Under the pieces are notes generated by a model that worked only from the letters and a program-made list of their open reading frames with translations, searched no databases and was not told where the DNA came from. This document shows positions 6,051 to 14,138 of a stretch of 64,000 nt of DNA, piece after piece (within the stretch, counting starts at the first letter, position 1; each line of letters begins with the position of its first letter). Source of the stretch: Chryseobacterium arthrosphaerae (lineage in GTDB: Bacteria; Bacteroidota; Bacteroidia; Flavobacteriales; Weeksellaceae); NCBI RefSeq assembly GCF_001684965.1, contig NZ_MAYG01000023.1, positions 124,001-188,000 on the forward strand. The letters run 5' to 3'. The translations under genes and the position numbers were made by a program.

Positions 6051-6536
6051 ATGGAAACGCAACAACAAACATGGCAGAATATGAACGGAAAAATTTTCCA
6101 GGACTCTATCACGCAGCTGGTAGAAAAAGCCATCATTCGCGAATTAGCTAACGGACACCGTCTGAAAGTATGTGTGGGATCAGACTCTCATGTATACGGA
6201 GAGGCCATCAATTATGCTACGGCAGTAGTATTTATTCGTGAAGGAAAAGGAGCGTTTACCTTTATCAGAAAAGAAAGAGAAATACAGAGTATCAGTATCA
6301 AGGAGCGAATGCTGAATGAAGTTAACAAATCCGTAGAGATTGCATACGCTATCTGTTCTGTATTGGATGCTTATGGTGTGGAAATGGAGGTACACGCAGA
6401 CATTAATACCGACCCGGATTTCAAATCCAACGTTGCTTTGAAAGACGCAATGGGATATATTCTGGGAATGGGATATGTGTTTAAAGCAAAACCCTTTGCT
6501 TTTGCTAGCTCCAACTGTGCTGATATGATGGTATAA
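6051..6536 (+). CDS. RNase H-fold nuclease-like protein (DUF458/YkuK type)
   Basis: The protein has 161 residues, first gene of the train downstream of the tRNA-like array. The early motif V-C-V-G-S-D-S-H, followed by a beta-hairpin region and an acidic A-D-I-N-T-D-P segment, matches the predicted RNase H-like family that includes Bacillus YkuK. The aspartates in those two segments are candidate metal ligands. An activity on RNA or RNA-DNA duplexes is inferred from the fold. The ATG lies behind an A-rich leader and the next gene begins within 20 bases, so it is operonic. I found no separate promoter; transcription may come through the RNA array. Confidence 0.7.
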   Translation: METQQQTWQNMNGKIFQDSITQLVEKAIIRELANGHRLKVCVGSDSHVYGEAINYATAVVFIREGKGAFTFIRKEREIQSISIKERMLNEVNKSVEIAYAICSVLDAYGVEMEVHADINTDPDFKSNVALKDAMGYILGMGYVFKAKPFAFASSNCADMMV

Positions 6537-6552
6537 TCTTTTGAATATAAAC

Positions 6553-7365
6553 ATGAAAACAATTTTAATAATCAATGGGGAAAATTACTGGAAAGAGTAT
6601 TTTTCAGGATATGAAGTGGTTCAGAAGAAAGTTCAGACCTCAGAATTTCTCGTAAAAGATTCTTCCCTATATGTTGTGGATGCAGATGGCGTCTGCAGAC
6701 CGGATGTGATTTTCTGGAGACTGGGAGCGGTGAATCCTGAAGCCAAACACAGAAATATTCTCGAATTGATCGATTATTCAGGAGTTCCCTGTGTTAATTC
6801 AGCTTCAACATTATTAGTTGGATATGACAGATTATCAATGCTGAATAAAATGAAAAAGCTCGGATTACCTGTTATAGATTTCAATACGGCTACCAGCACC
6901 AGACAACTGAAAAATCTGGCGATAGAATTTCCTTTTGTAATTAAAGTTGGAAACCATCACGGTGGTTATGGCAAAAGCCTGGTAACAAATGATGCGCAAT
7001 GGGAAGAGTTGAAAGACCTTCTTTTTATTCACCAGGACTATGTAACAATTGAAAAGTTTATTGACTATCGATATGATATCCGGTATCTGGCCGTACATGA
7101 TAAGGTTTGGGCCATGAAAAGAAGAGGGAAGTACTGGAAAGCTAATTCTTTGACCCAGGAATATCAGATGACTGAGCCGGAAAAAGAATGGGTAGAGAAA
7201 GTAAAACTGTTACAGTCTGAAATCAAAGCAGATATTGTGGCCATTGATGTACTGGAAACAGACAACGGAGAAAAAATAATTTTAGAATACAATGATATTC
7301 CAGGTCTTTCAGGGTTTCCTGAAGATGCAAAACTGGAATTGGCCAATATTGTAAAAAGAAAATAA
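6553..7365 (+). CDS. RimK-like ATP-grasp ligase
   Basis: The start is taken at the ATG at 6553; a TTG 12 bases upstream is less likely. The 270-residue protein shows the ATP-grasp pattern. An N-terminal pre-ATP domain (1-95) is followed by the nucleotide-binding strand F-V-I-K-V-G with a glycine loop H-H-G-G-Y-G-K. Then come E-K-F-I-D-Y-R-Y-D-I-R, and near the C terminus the metal-binding V-A-I-D-V-L and I-L-E-Y-N-D. Such enzymes form amide bonds by ATP activation of a carboxylate. The substrate is unknown. It is the first of three consecutive ATP-grasp genes in an RNA-repair context, suggesting peptide or amino-acid tagging of a protein or RNA-linked metabolite. Confidence 0.8.
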   Translation: MKTILIINGENYWKEYFSGYEVVQKKVQTSEFLVKDSSLYVVDADGVCRPDVIFWRLGAVNPEAKHRNILELIDYSGVPCVNSASTLLVGYDRLSMLNKMKKLGLPVIDFNTATSTRQLKNLAIEFPFVIKVGNHHGGYGKSLVTNDAQWEELKDLLFIHQDYVTIEKFIDYRYDIRYLAVHDKVWAMKRRGKYWKANSLTQEYQMTEPEKEWVEKVKLLQSEIKADIVAIDVLETDNGEKIILEYNDIPGLSGFPEDAKLELANIVKRK

Positions 7366-7389
7366 AAGAACCTTTAAAAAATAATAACC

Positions 7390-8166
7390 ATGTTTTTTTT
7401 AATCCAGGCTAATGTATATTTAGATCCGGATCACCCTAAAATTTTTGATGCATTGGAAGAATTGAACATTGATTATGAGGTCATTAATATTCCGCCAACC
7501 GCAGAAAGAATAGAATTTGAAGCAGACCGTAAGGATGTTTTTGTATACGGTTCGGTAACCATTGCAAGACTGGCTACACAAAATTCAGACTGGTTTCCCG
7601 GTTCTTTTTACGGAGGCAACCACCTGTATGAGGTATATGCCAGGCATTATGGTAAAAATCTTCTGAATCACACAGTTTCCGTTCATAAAATCTCTGAAGG
7701 GCTGAGCTGGAAAGAAGGAGAGACAAAATTCATCAAACCTTACAGCGAAGCAAAGATCTTCACAGGAAGAGTATTCACAGAATCAGAATGGAAAGACTTT
7801 GTTTTTGAAGCATTGGAAATTAAAACCAATAGAATTACCCGGGAATCTCTTGTTCAGATTTCTGAAGTCAGGCGGACTATAAAAGAAGCCAGGCTCTGGA
7901 TCGTAGGCGGGCAGATCATTGATGGTGGATATTATAAATTTAATGACAATGCACCCTTTGAAGAAAAAGTTTCAGATGACGGATTCAGGTTTGCCAATGA
8001 AATGATTCAGATTTTCAATCTGGCAGAAGCTTTTGTAATGGATATCTGTTTAACAGATGAAGGCTGGAAGATCGTTGAAATCAACTGTATCAACAGCTCA
8101 GGATTTTATCCCAATACCAATGTGAAAAGTGTGATCAAAGCATTGAACATCTACTTTTCAAAATAA
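7390..8166 (+). CDS. ATP-grasp protein, R2K-like clade
   Basis: The protein has 258 residues, 24 bases after the previous ATP-grasp gene. The C-terminal half has the ATP-grasp signature: R-L-W-I-V-G-G-Q-I-I-D-G-G-Y-Y, then V-M-D-I-C-L and V-E-I-N-C-I-N metal-binding strands. The N-terminal lysine-glycine loop is replaced by F-I-K-P-Y. This resembles the R2K clade of ATP-grasps reported from conflict and RNA-repair gene clusters. It probably acts with its two neighbours in sequence on one substrate or target. The clade assignment is by eye. Confidence 0.7.
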   Translation: MFFLIQANVYLDPDHPKIFDALEELNIDYEVINIPPTAERIEFEADRKDVFVYGSVTIARLATQNSDWFPGSFYGGNHLYEVYARHYGKNLLNHTVSVHKISEGLSWKEGETKFIKPYSEAKIFTGRVFTESEWKDFVFEALEIKTNRITRESLVQISEVRRTIKEARLWIVGGQIIDGGYYKFNDNAPFEEKVSDDGFRFANEMIQIFNLAEAFVMDICLTDEGWKIVEINCINSSGFYPNTNVKSVIKALNIYFSK

Positions 8167-8177
8167 AAAATAATACT

Positions 8178-8963
8178 ATGACTCACAATAGAATAGCCGT
8201 TGTAGGCTTACACGAGCAGGAATACGAATATATAAGGAAACATTATGACGGCCTCATGATCTGGCATCAGTCAATTCCGAAAATAAAAGTGATTGACGGA
8301 ACATTGTATGTAGAAAAAGCTCAGGGGGTAGGAATGCTTCCGGTAGACAAAGTGGTGTATCATGGCATCTTTGAAGAAGATCTTGACTTCATTGCCGGAC
8401 TGGCGTTGTGGAACGGACCCTGTTTTCCTGATGCTCATGGAATGCTGGATTGCAGGCTGAAAATTCCTTGCCTGGCCAGAGCGATGAAATATTCAAAATT
8501 TAATTCTCCAAGAGGATTTATTTCTGAAGGCGCTTATGTGAATACAGAAACTGAACTTGTCGCCAAATGGGGCAACTGGCATTGTGGAGAGAATAAACAT
8601 AAGTTCACAGGAAGTTGGGAAAGTTCAGAAAATGCAGTTCTTGAACCTTATTTTGAAGGGGAAGCGGTAAGAATTTTAAATATCGGTGGAAAATCCTGGC
8701 AGATAAAACTGGAAGGAGGTACATGGCTCAAGTCAATTCATCCTGATGATGCCGGATTTATGGAAATTGATCCTGAACTTCTTGAAGATACCCTTACTTT
8801 AAAAGAAAAGATAGGAATGACGGTGATCGCCAATGATTACATCGTTCAGAAAGAGGGGACAAAACATTTGCTGGAGATCAATCACATTCCGAACATCACA
8901 AGATTTGAAGAAGTAAGATTACATTTTCTGAAAACTGTGGTAGATTGGATTCATAAAAATTAA
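8178..8963 (+). CDS. third ATP-grasp-like protein of the cluster
   Basis: The protein has 261 residues, 11 bases after its upstream neighbour. The C-terminal part carries V-I-A-N-D-Y-I-V and L-L-E-I-N-H-I-P-N, the metal-binding strands of ATP-grasp enzymes. The middle has L-E-P-Y-F-E-G-E-A-V-R-I, matching the strand that contacts nucleotide. The phosphate-binding glycine loop is weak, so it may be a divergent or inactive member. Three tandem paralogous ligases in one operon point to a multi-step ligation, or to one active enzyme with two substrate-binding relatives. Confidence 0.65.
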   Translation: MTHNRIAVVGLHEQEYEYIRKHYDGLMIWHQSIPKIKVIDGTLYVEKAQGVGMLPVDKVVYHGIFEEDLDFIAGLALWNGPCFPDAHGMLDCRLKIPCLARAMKYSKFNSPRGFISEGAYVNTETELVAKWGNWHCGENKHKFTGSWESSENAVLEPYFEGEAVRILNIGGKSWQIKLEGGTWLKSIHPDDAGFMEIDPELLEDTLTLKEKIGMTVIANDYIVQKEGTKHLLEINHIPNITRFEEVRLHFLKTVVDWIHKN

Positions 8964-8967
8964 AACA

Positions 8968-9351
8968 ATGGAAAAGACCAAAAGATTACTGTTTCTGGAT
9001 GATGTGAGATATCCCATTGAGGCCTATCATTACACTAAACAGGATATTTTCCTCAGAAGCGACTGGCATATCGTTCGGAATTACGGGCAGTTTGTCAGCA
9101 GGATTTTGGAAAAAGGACTTCCGGAAATGATCTCTTTTGACCATGACCTTGCCGATGAACATTATCTGAAACCGGACGCCCAGGAATTTGTAGAAAAAAC
9201 AGGCTACGATTGTGCAAAATGGCTTACCGAATACTGTATGGAAAACTATTTGGATTTACCCGAATTCCATTGTCATTCCATGAACCCTGTAGGAAAGAAA
9301 AATATTATCAGTCTTTTAGAAAACTTTAAAAATTGTAATGGATATTTTTAG
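8968..9351 (+). CDS. cyclic-phosphate-processing receiver-like protein (cREC)
   Basis: The protein has 127 residues. The motif order L-F-L-D-D-V-R (residues 8-14), I-S-F-D-H-D-L (about 50-56) and H-S-M-N-P-V-G-K-K-N-I near the C terminus is the signature of the cREC family. This is a receiver-fold group predicted from RNA-repair operons to process 2',3'-cyclic phosphate ends. The function is a family prediction; what is seen is the motif set. It begins 4 bases after the ATP-grasp gene and overlaps the DinB gene by 14 bases. The nearby RNA ligase gives a consistent path: trim or open the cyclic end, then seal. Confidence 0.75.
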   Translation: MEKTKRLLFLDDVRYPIEAYHYTKQDIFLRSDWHIVRNYGQFVSRILEKGLPEMISFDHDLADEHYLKPDAQEFVEKTGYDCAKWLTEYCMENYLDLPEFHCHSMNPVGKKNIISLLENFKNCNGYF

Positions 9352-9901
9352 ATTGATTCAGGATATCAAAGCTCATCTGAAACTCAGTTTCGGTGAAGTT
9401 GACAGGTGGTTTGAAAAAGATAAAGACACGTTGAACTATAAGCCTTCTCATGGAGGCTGGACGGTTCGGCAGATTTTGGAACATATTTATCTTACGAATT
9501 TCTACCTGCTGATCCTCATTGAGAAAGGAGCGAAGAAAGCAATGCGGAATGCCCCTGATCTGGATCTGGAATCCGAAATCAGAAACTACAGCTTCAATAA
9601 AGAATATTTTGAAAAAGTAGGTGAATATGGAGCCTTTGAATGGATAAGACCGGAACATATGGAACCGAAAGGAGAAATAGAATCAAGTGAAATAAGAAAC
9701 TTAATTACTCAGCAGTATCATCAGTGTATGAGGTATTTGGATCTGATGAAAAAGGGACAGGGCCTTCTTTACAAAACAATGATGACGGTGAATGAACTGG
9801 GAAAAATAAACGTGTATGAATACATTTATTTCCTCTCTCTTCATGCTCAGAGACACCTTACCCAGATGGAAAATAACGAAAGGGAACGATTAAAAAATTA
9901 A
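9338..9901 (+). CDS. DinB-family putative metalloenzyme
   Basis: The 187-residue helical-bundle protein has W-T-V-R-Q-I-L-E-H-I-Y near residue 41-51 and a C-terminal L-H-A-Q-R-H. Together these supply the three histidines that bind a metal in DinB/YfiT proteins. DinB-like proteins are thiol-dependent transferases or hydrolases in some cases, but the substrate here is unknown. It overlaps the cREC gene by 14 bases and precedes the RNA ligase by 4, so it is strictly coupled to both. That suggests a role in the same RNA-processing path or in detoxification during the same stress. Confidence 0.75.
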   Translation: MDIFRLIQDIKAHLKLSFGEVDRWFEKDKDTLNYKPSHGGWTVRQILEHIYLTNFYLLILIEKGAKKAMRNAPDLDLESEIRNYSFNKEYFEKVGEYGAFEWIRPEHMEPKGEIESSEIRNLITQQYHQCMRYLDLMKKGQGLLYKTMMTVNELGKINVYEYIYFLSLHAQRHLTQMENNERERLKN

Positions 9902-9905
9902 AGAA

Positions 9906-10919
9906 ATGATTTTCAAAACATATAACTCTATAGAAAATGCTTACCAGACCCGTGTGATCGATCAGATCAGATTACAGGGTTTTGGGGATGAGGTTTTCAT
10001 TGTACAGGAAAAAGTTCACGGAGCTAATTTCTCTTTCTTTACCGACGGAAAGGAAATTAAGATCGGGAAACGAACTGCTTTCATCGAAAAGGATGAAAAA
10101 TTTTTCAATGCACATCAGATTCTGGAACGTTACAGAAAAAATGTAATAGAAGTGTTCCGGAAGGTAAAAAACAGGTATCCGGATGTTGAAACTGTAGTGA
10201 TCTACGGTGAATTGTTCGGAGGCGGTTATAAACATAAAGAGGTAGAACCCGTAAAAGATGCTGTGAAAGTGCAGAAAGGAATTGAATATGCACCACACAA
10301 TGACTTCTACGCCTTTGATATTAAGCTGAACGGAATTACCTATTTGGATACGGAAATCATCAACCGGATTTTTGAGGAAACAGGATTTTTCTATGCAAGA
10401 ACCTTGTTCCAGGGAACGCTGGAGGAAGCTCTGAGGTTTCCCAATGTTTTCAATTCAAAAATTCCGGGTTGGTTTGGCCTTCCTGAATTAAACAATATGT
10501 GTGAGGGGACCATTATTAAGACTTTAAAGACCAGATATTTCGGAAATGGTGCAAGAGTAATTCTGAAAAATAAAAACGAAAAGTGGATAGAAAAGTCAAA
10601 AATGGTCAGAAAACAGGAGAAAACTGTTCAGAAACACCTTCATTTCAGCGAAACCGCTCAAAATATCTGGGAAGAGATCCAAAGATATGTAACGGTAAAC
10701 CGGTTGAATAATGTTGTAAGCAAGATTGGCGAATTCGAACCTAAAATGACAGGTAAGGTAATTGGTCTGTTTGCCCAGGATATTTTGGAAGATTTTGAAA
10801 AAGATTTCCCGGCAGTTTTTACAGCCATTGAAAAAGAAGAGCAGAAATGGATCAACAAAAAGCTGAATACTTTGGTGATCAGTCTTGTAAAAGAAGAGTT
10901 GATGACTCTTAAAGTTTAA
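9906..10919 (+). CDS. Rnl2-type ATP-dependent RNA ligase
   Basis: The protein has 337 residues, close to T4 Rnl2 (334). The covalent nucleotidyltransferase motifs appear in order. Motif I is E-K-V-H-G-A-N-F with lysine 36 as the predicted AMP-accepting residue. K-I-G-K-R-T follows, then motif III-like V-I-Y-G-E-L-F-G-G-G-Y. Motif IV-like is E-G-T-I-I-K, and motif V-like R-V-I-L-K-N-K. The C-terminal 100 residues would be the helical domain that senses the nicked duplex. It should seal 3'-OH/5'-phosphate nicks in RNA. It is the last gene of the coupled train and is followed by an intrinsic terminator. The neighbouring tRNA-like array and cREC gene point to repair of cleaved tRNAs or tRNA mimics. 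Confidence 0.9.
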   Translation: MIFKTYNSIENAYQTRVIDQIRLQGFGDEVFIVQEKVHGANFSFFTDGKEIKIGKRTAFIEKDEKFFNAHQILERYRKNVIEVFRKVKNRYPDVETVVIYGELFGGGYKHKEVEPVKDAVKVQKGIEYAPHNDFYAFDIKLNGITYLDTEIINRIFEETGFFYARTLFQGTLEEALRFPNVFNSKIPGWFGLPELNNMCEGTIIKTLKTRYFGNGARVILKNKNEKWIEKSKMVRKQEKTVQKHLHFSETAQNIWEEIQRYVTVNRLNNVVSKIGEFEPKMTGKVIGLFAQDILEDFEKDFPAVFTAIEKEEQKWINKKLNTLVISLVKEELMTLKV

Positions 10920-10949
10920 GTTTCGGTAAATTTTTACCGGAACTTTTTT
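10918..10949 (+). terminator. intrinsic terminator after the RNA ligase
   Basis: A 13-bp stem AAGTTTCGGTAAA/TTTACCGGAACTT (one G-T pair) with a 2-base spacer is followed by TTTT. It begins on the ligase stop codon. Confidence 0.85.
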
Positions 10950-11087
10950 ATGTATAAACTTAACCATATCCCGGAAAATCGTTGAATAGACGTATTTTTT
11001 CATAAAATTTCAGTTGAAGACGTCAATTTTTCCTTCTCTGAAAAAAAGAATAGTCAAAGATTGACGGGTAGTTAAAAAAATAAGAAA

Positions 11088-12032
11088 ATGTTACAGGCAG
11101 AAATAAAAAGTCTTTTAAAAGAAGACATCAGTATATTAATAAAAGTTCCGAATTCCGGAAAGCACTACTTATGCGATTGCGGTGAAGCAAGTTTATTGAC
11201 GGTAAAAGAAGTACAGTCAGTATCAGTGCTGTTTATCAGCCATACCCATATCGATCATTTTTCAAATTTCGACGGTATTTTCAGACATCAGATCGGAAGC
11301 GGAGAAAAAGTGGTGATCTGTGGTCCTGCGAATATCCATCAGCAGGTAGAAGCGAGACTGAAATCTTACACCTGGAATCTGATCGATGAAAAAGCGATTG
11401 AATATGAGATCCGCGAGATCATTTCAAAAGAAGAGATCAATGTGTATACCCTTCGTCCTCCTCACTGGAATCTTGAATTCGTAAAGACTCAGAATTTCCT
11501 TTATGAAGATGAATATGTCAATGTAGATTTTGCCGTTCTGGACCACAAAACAGACTCTGTTGCTTATCTGTTCAAAGAAAAAGATTCAGTCACTTTTAAT
11601 GAAAATGCTTCCGGATTCAGAAAAGGAAAATGGATCAGCGAACTGAAATCAGCGTTTGAAAATAATGATCCCAATAAGGAAATTGAGATCGAAGAAACCG
11701 TGTATAAAGCAGAAGATTTATTTTCTCTGCTGACCCGGAACCCCGGATTTAAACTGGGAGTGATCATGGATCATGCTGCATCTGAAGAGAATTATGAGAA
11801 AATAAAGGCAGTTTTTGAAGAAGCGGATCTGGTATATATCGAAAGCTTTTACAAAGATTCAGATCAGGATTTTGCAGAACTGAATTACCATAGCTTCGCT
11901 TCTGCCTCAGGAAAGATCATGAATGAATGTAAGGTGAAAGAAGCCATTCCTATCCATTTTTCCAGAAGATATACCGAAACCGATCAGGAAGAAATAGAAA
12001 CCGCTTTTTATAAAGCATTTCACAAAAAATAA
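11088..12032 (+). CDS. RNase Z-like metallo-beta-lactamase-fold hydrolase
   Basis: The 314-residue protein has the metal-binding signature S-H-T-H-I-D-H-F (around residue 50-57), a later M-D-H-A segment and a terminal I-H-F-S-R-R-Y. This order is typical of MBL hydrolases of the RNase Z/tRNA 3'-endonuclease group. Neither an oligomerising exosite nor sequence identity to housekeeping RNase Z can be judged by eye. Its place between the RNA ligase and the exonucleases favours RNA 3'-end processing, for example of the tRNA-like transcripts, but hydrolysis of another phosphodiester is possible. It lies 168 bases after the terminator, so it begins a new transcription unit. Confidence 0.75.
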   Translation: MLQAEIKSLLKEDISILIKVPNSGKHYLCDCGEASLLTVKEVQSVSVLFISHTHIDHFSNFDGIFRHQIGSGEKVVICGPANIHQQVEARLKSYTWNLIDEKAIEYEIREIISKEEINVYTLRPPHWNLEFVKTQNFLYEDEYVNVDFAVLDHKTDSVAYLFKEKDSVTFNENASGFRKGKWISELKSAFENNDPNKEIEIEETVYKAEDLFSLLTRNPGFKLGVIMDHAASEENYEKIKAVFEEADLVYIESFYKDSDQDFAELNYHSFASASGKIMNECKVKEAIPIHFSRRYTETDQEEIETAFYKAFHKK

Positions 12033-12061
12033 TTAGAATTTTATTAAACCCGAACTATAAA

Positions 12062-12181
12062 ATGAACGCATTAGCTATAATTGTAGCTGCTCTTCTGATG
12101 AAGGAAGAATCATCTTTCATAATGAATATAGATCTTCAGTCTATGGTTAAAATGACATTGAGAGTATTGATCTTTTTATAG
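12062..12181 (+). CDS. possible small hydrophobic peptide (39 aa)
   Basis: An ATG-TAG frame of 39 codons lies between the MBL gene and the phosphoesterase gene. It begins with a hydrophobic stretch and contains four further methionines. It fills most of an otherwise empty 170-base gap and has no recognisable domain. It may be a chance ORF. Confidence 0.2.
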   Translation: MNALAIIVAALLMKEESSFIMNIDLQSMVKMTLRVLIFL

Positions 12182-12201
12182 TTATAAACAACAATTAAAC
12201 A

Positions 12202-12765
12202 ATGAAACCCAATATATTTTTTACAGCAGACCATCACTTTGGTCATGAAAATATTATCAAATTTTCCGAAAGACCTTTTGAGTCCCTGGAACATATGAAT
12301 GAAGAACTGATCAGAAGATGGAACGAGAGGATTGAACCGGGAGATACCGTCTACCATTTAGGCGACCTGAGCCTCGGAAAACCGGATTTTACAAAAGAAA
12401 TCTTAGACCGCTTAAACGGGAACATCCATCTGATCAAAGGAAATCATGAAGGTGCAGCATTGACCTATCCAAAGCGTTTTGCTTCCATCAGAGATTATCA
12501 CGAACTGAGAATTGATGAACCGGACAGTAATAACGGAAAACAGAAGATCATTCTTTTTCATTACGCCATGCGTACCTGGAACGGATCACACCGTGGAGTA
12601 TGGCAGTTATACGGCCATTCACACGGAACGTTACCGGATGATGAGAAAGCTTTGAGCTTCGATGTAGGAGTAGACTGCCATAATTTCTATCCCATTTCCT
12701 ATGAGGGAGTCAAAGAAATTATGAAGCAGAAAAGCTGGACCCCTCCGTTTGGACCGAGAGTGTGA
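12202..12765 (+). CDS. calcineurin-like metallophosphoesterase
   Basis: The 187-residue protein has all the motifs of the family in order: T-A-D-H-H-F-G-H at residues 8-15, L-G-D-L-S near 54-58, G-N-H-E near 80, a further F-H-Y-A-M, and Y-G-H-S-H-G near residue 140. These bind two metal ions for phosphomono- or phosphodiester hydrolysis. The substrate is unknown. In this gene neighbourhood, removal of a 2'- or cyclic phosphate from RNA ends or a 5'-end hydrolase role is plausible. The small size, without extra domains, is close to stand-alone bacterial phosphodiesterases. Confidence 0.85.
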   Translation: MKPNIFFTADHHFGHENIIKFSERPFESLEHMNEELIRRWNERIEPGDTVYHLGDLSLGKPDFTKEILDRLNGNIHLIKGNHEGAALTYPKRFASIRDYHELRIDEPDSNNGKQKIILFHYAMRTWNGSHRGVWQLYGHSHGTLPDDEKALSFDVGVDCHNFYPISYEGVKEIMKQKSWTPPFGPRV

Positions 12766-12851
12766 GTTGAGAGCCGGAGAATAGGGAATTGTAGATGAAT
12801 GACAATGGAAACAGCCGATTTCCCAACCTCTGATTTTTAACAATAATAAAC

Positions 12852-13394
12852 ATGAAAACAACAGATGAAATATTAATTGTCGACCTGGAAGCGACCTGTT
12901 GGGATAATGACAGGATCCCACATGGACAGAAAGTCGATATTATAGAAATAGGAATTTGCAGATTAAACATAATATCAAAAGCAATTTCCCGGAAACAAAG
13001 CATCTATGTCATTCCGGAAAGATCAGAAATCAACAGATTCTGCACAAACCTTACCGGAATTACACCGCAGCTGATAGAAGAAAAAGGAATGTACTTTGAA
13101 GAAGCCTGTGAGAAAATAAGGGACGAATATAACCCAGAACTGCTCACCTGGGCAGGATACGGAAATTTCGACGGAGAGCAGATCATTGAACAGTGCGACT
13201 GGCTCGGAATTAAAAATCCTTTTTCAACACACTATCTCAATGTGATGTATGAATTCAGAAAACATTTTCAGCTTCATAGATCGATGGGTCTCAAAAGAGC
13301 CCTGGATTATCTGAATATGAATTTTGAAGGAAATCATCACAGCGGAGCAGACGATGCTTACAATACAGCCAGAATTTTAAGTACAATTTTGTAA
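12852..13394 (+). CDS. DEDDh 3'-5' exonuclease, copy 1
   Basis: The 180-residue protein has exo I I-V-D-L-E-A-T-C-W (residues 9-17), exo II G-Y-G-N-F-D (about 98-103), and exo III H-H-S-G-A-D-D-A near residue 160. These give the DEDDh set of metal ligands and the catalytic histidine. The family includes RNA exonucleases such as KapD/ERI-1-like proteins that trim structured RNA 3' ends. The second copy follows 113 bases later and shares the same motifs and length, so this is a tandem duplication. Together with the RNA ligase and MBL protein they could mature or degrade the small RNAs of the island. Confidence 0.85.
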   Translation: MKTTDEILIVDLEATCWDNDRIPHGQKVDIIEIGICRLNIISKAISRKQSIYVIPERSEINRFCTNLTGITPQLIEEKGMYFEEACEKIRDEYNPELLTWAGYGNFDGEQIIEQCDWLGIKNPFSTHYLNVMYEFRKHFQLHRSMGLKRALDYLNMNFEGNHHSGADDAYNTARILSTIL

Positions 13395-13404
13395 GTAGTC
13401 ATTA

Positions 13405-13484
13405 GGCTGGAAGGCTGAAGCAGGAGCCTGGAAGTACATTGGACGTTATGAAAACTTCCCTCTTCCTGCATCCTCTTCCATCCT
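13405..13484. repeat. imperfect palindrome between the exonuclease genes
   Basis: GGCTGGAAGG...CTGGAAGT is matched imperfectly by ACTTCC...CTTCCATCC on the other side of a central AT-rich stretch, an inverted repeat of about 30 bases per arm. It looks like a small host repeat. A weaker palindrome of similar type occupies 12775-12835. Confidence 0.4.
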
Positions 13485-13507
13485 GTAACAATTAAATTTT
13501 TAAACAA

Positions 13508-14059
13508 GTGAAAACAACAGATAATATATTAATTATAGACCTTGAAGCAACGTGCTGGGAAAACCGGCCGCCCAGAGGTCAGGAAAGCGAGATCATCGAG
13601 ATCGGTGTATGCATTATGAATGCGAAGACCGGAAAAATCTCGAGGAATGAAGGGATTTTAATAAAACCCCGTTTCTCAAAGGTAAGCCCGTTTTGTACAG
13701 AATTGACCACCCTTACCCAAAATAAGTTGGATAGTGAAGGCATAATGCTCGAGGATGCATTCGATATCCTGAGAGTAGAATACGATTCTGAAGAGTTGAC
13801 GTGGGCAAGCTACGGAAATTATGACCTGAATATGCTTCAGAACCAGGCAAGAAGATTCTATATAGATTATCCGATGGGAGATGATCATATCAATGTAAAA
13901 ACCTTATTTGGTGAACTTCATCCTGCCGTAAGAAAAAGTGTAGGGATGAACAGGGCATTGAACGAACTGGGATTTACACTGGAAGGTACCCATCACAGAG
14001 GCGTGGATGATGCAAAGAATATTGCCAGGATCCTGCACTGGTGTCTCAATCAAAATTAA
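13508..14059 (+). CDS. DEDDh 3'-5' exonuclease, copy 2 (GTG start)
   Basis: The 183-residue protein starts at a GTG that aligns exactly with the ATG start of the first copy (both followed by K-T-T-D). Motifs are I-I-D-L-E-A-T-C-W, S-Y-G-N-Y-D and H-H-R-G-V-D-D-A. The catalytic residues are intact, so both paralogues should be active. Sequence has drifted between motifs, consistent with an old duplication and perhaps different RNA substrates. The GTG start and the palindromic spacer suggest lower translation than copy 1. An intrinsic terminator follows within 30 bases, ending the cluster. Confidence 0.85.
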   Translation: MKTTDNILIIDLEATCWENRPPRGQESEIIEIGVCIMNAKTGKISRNEGILIKPRFSKVSPFCTELTTLTQNKLDSEGIMLEDAFDILRVEYDSEELTWASYGNYDLNMLQNQARRFYIDYPMGDDHINVKTLFGELHPAVRKSVGMNRALNELGFTLEGTHHRGVDDAKNIARILHWCLNQN

Positions 14060-14085
14060 AGGGATCTCAAACAATATTTTTATAT

Positions 14086-14114
14086 AGACTCTCTTGAAAA
14101 AGGGAGTCTTTTTT
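14086..14114 (+). terminator. intrinsic terminator
   Basis: Stem AGACTCTC/GGGAGTCT with an 8-base loop, followed by TTTTTT. Confidence 0.8.
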
Positions 14115-14138
14115 GTAATCAGACTAATCAAATGATCC

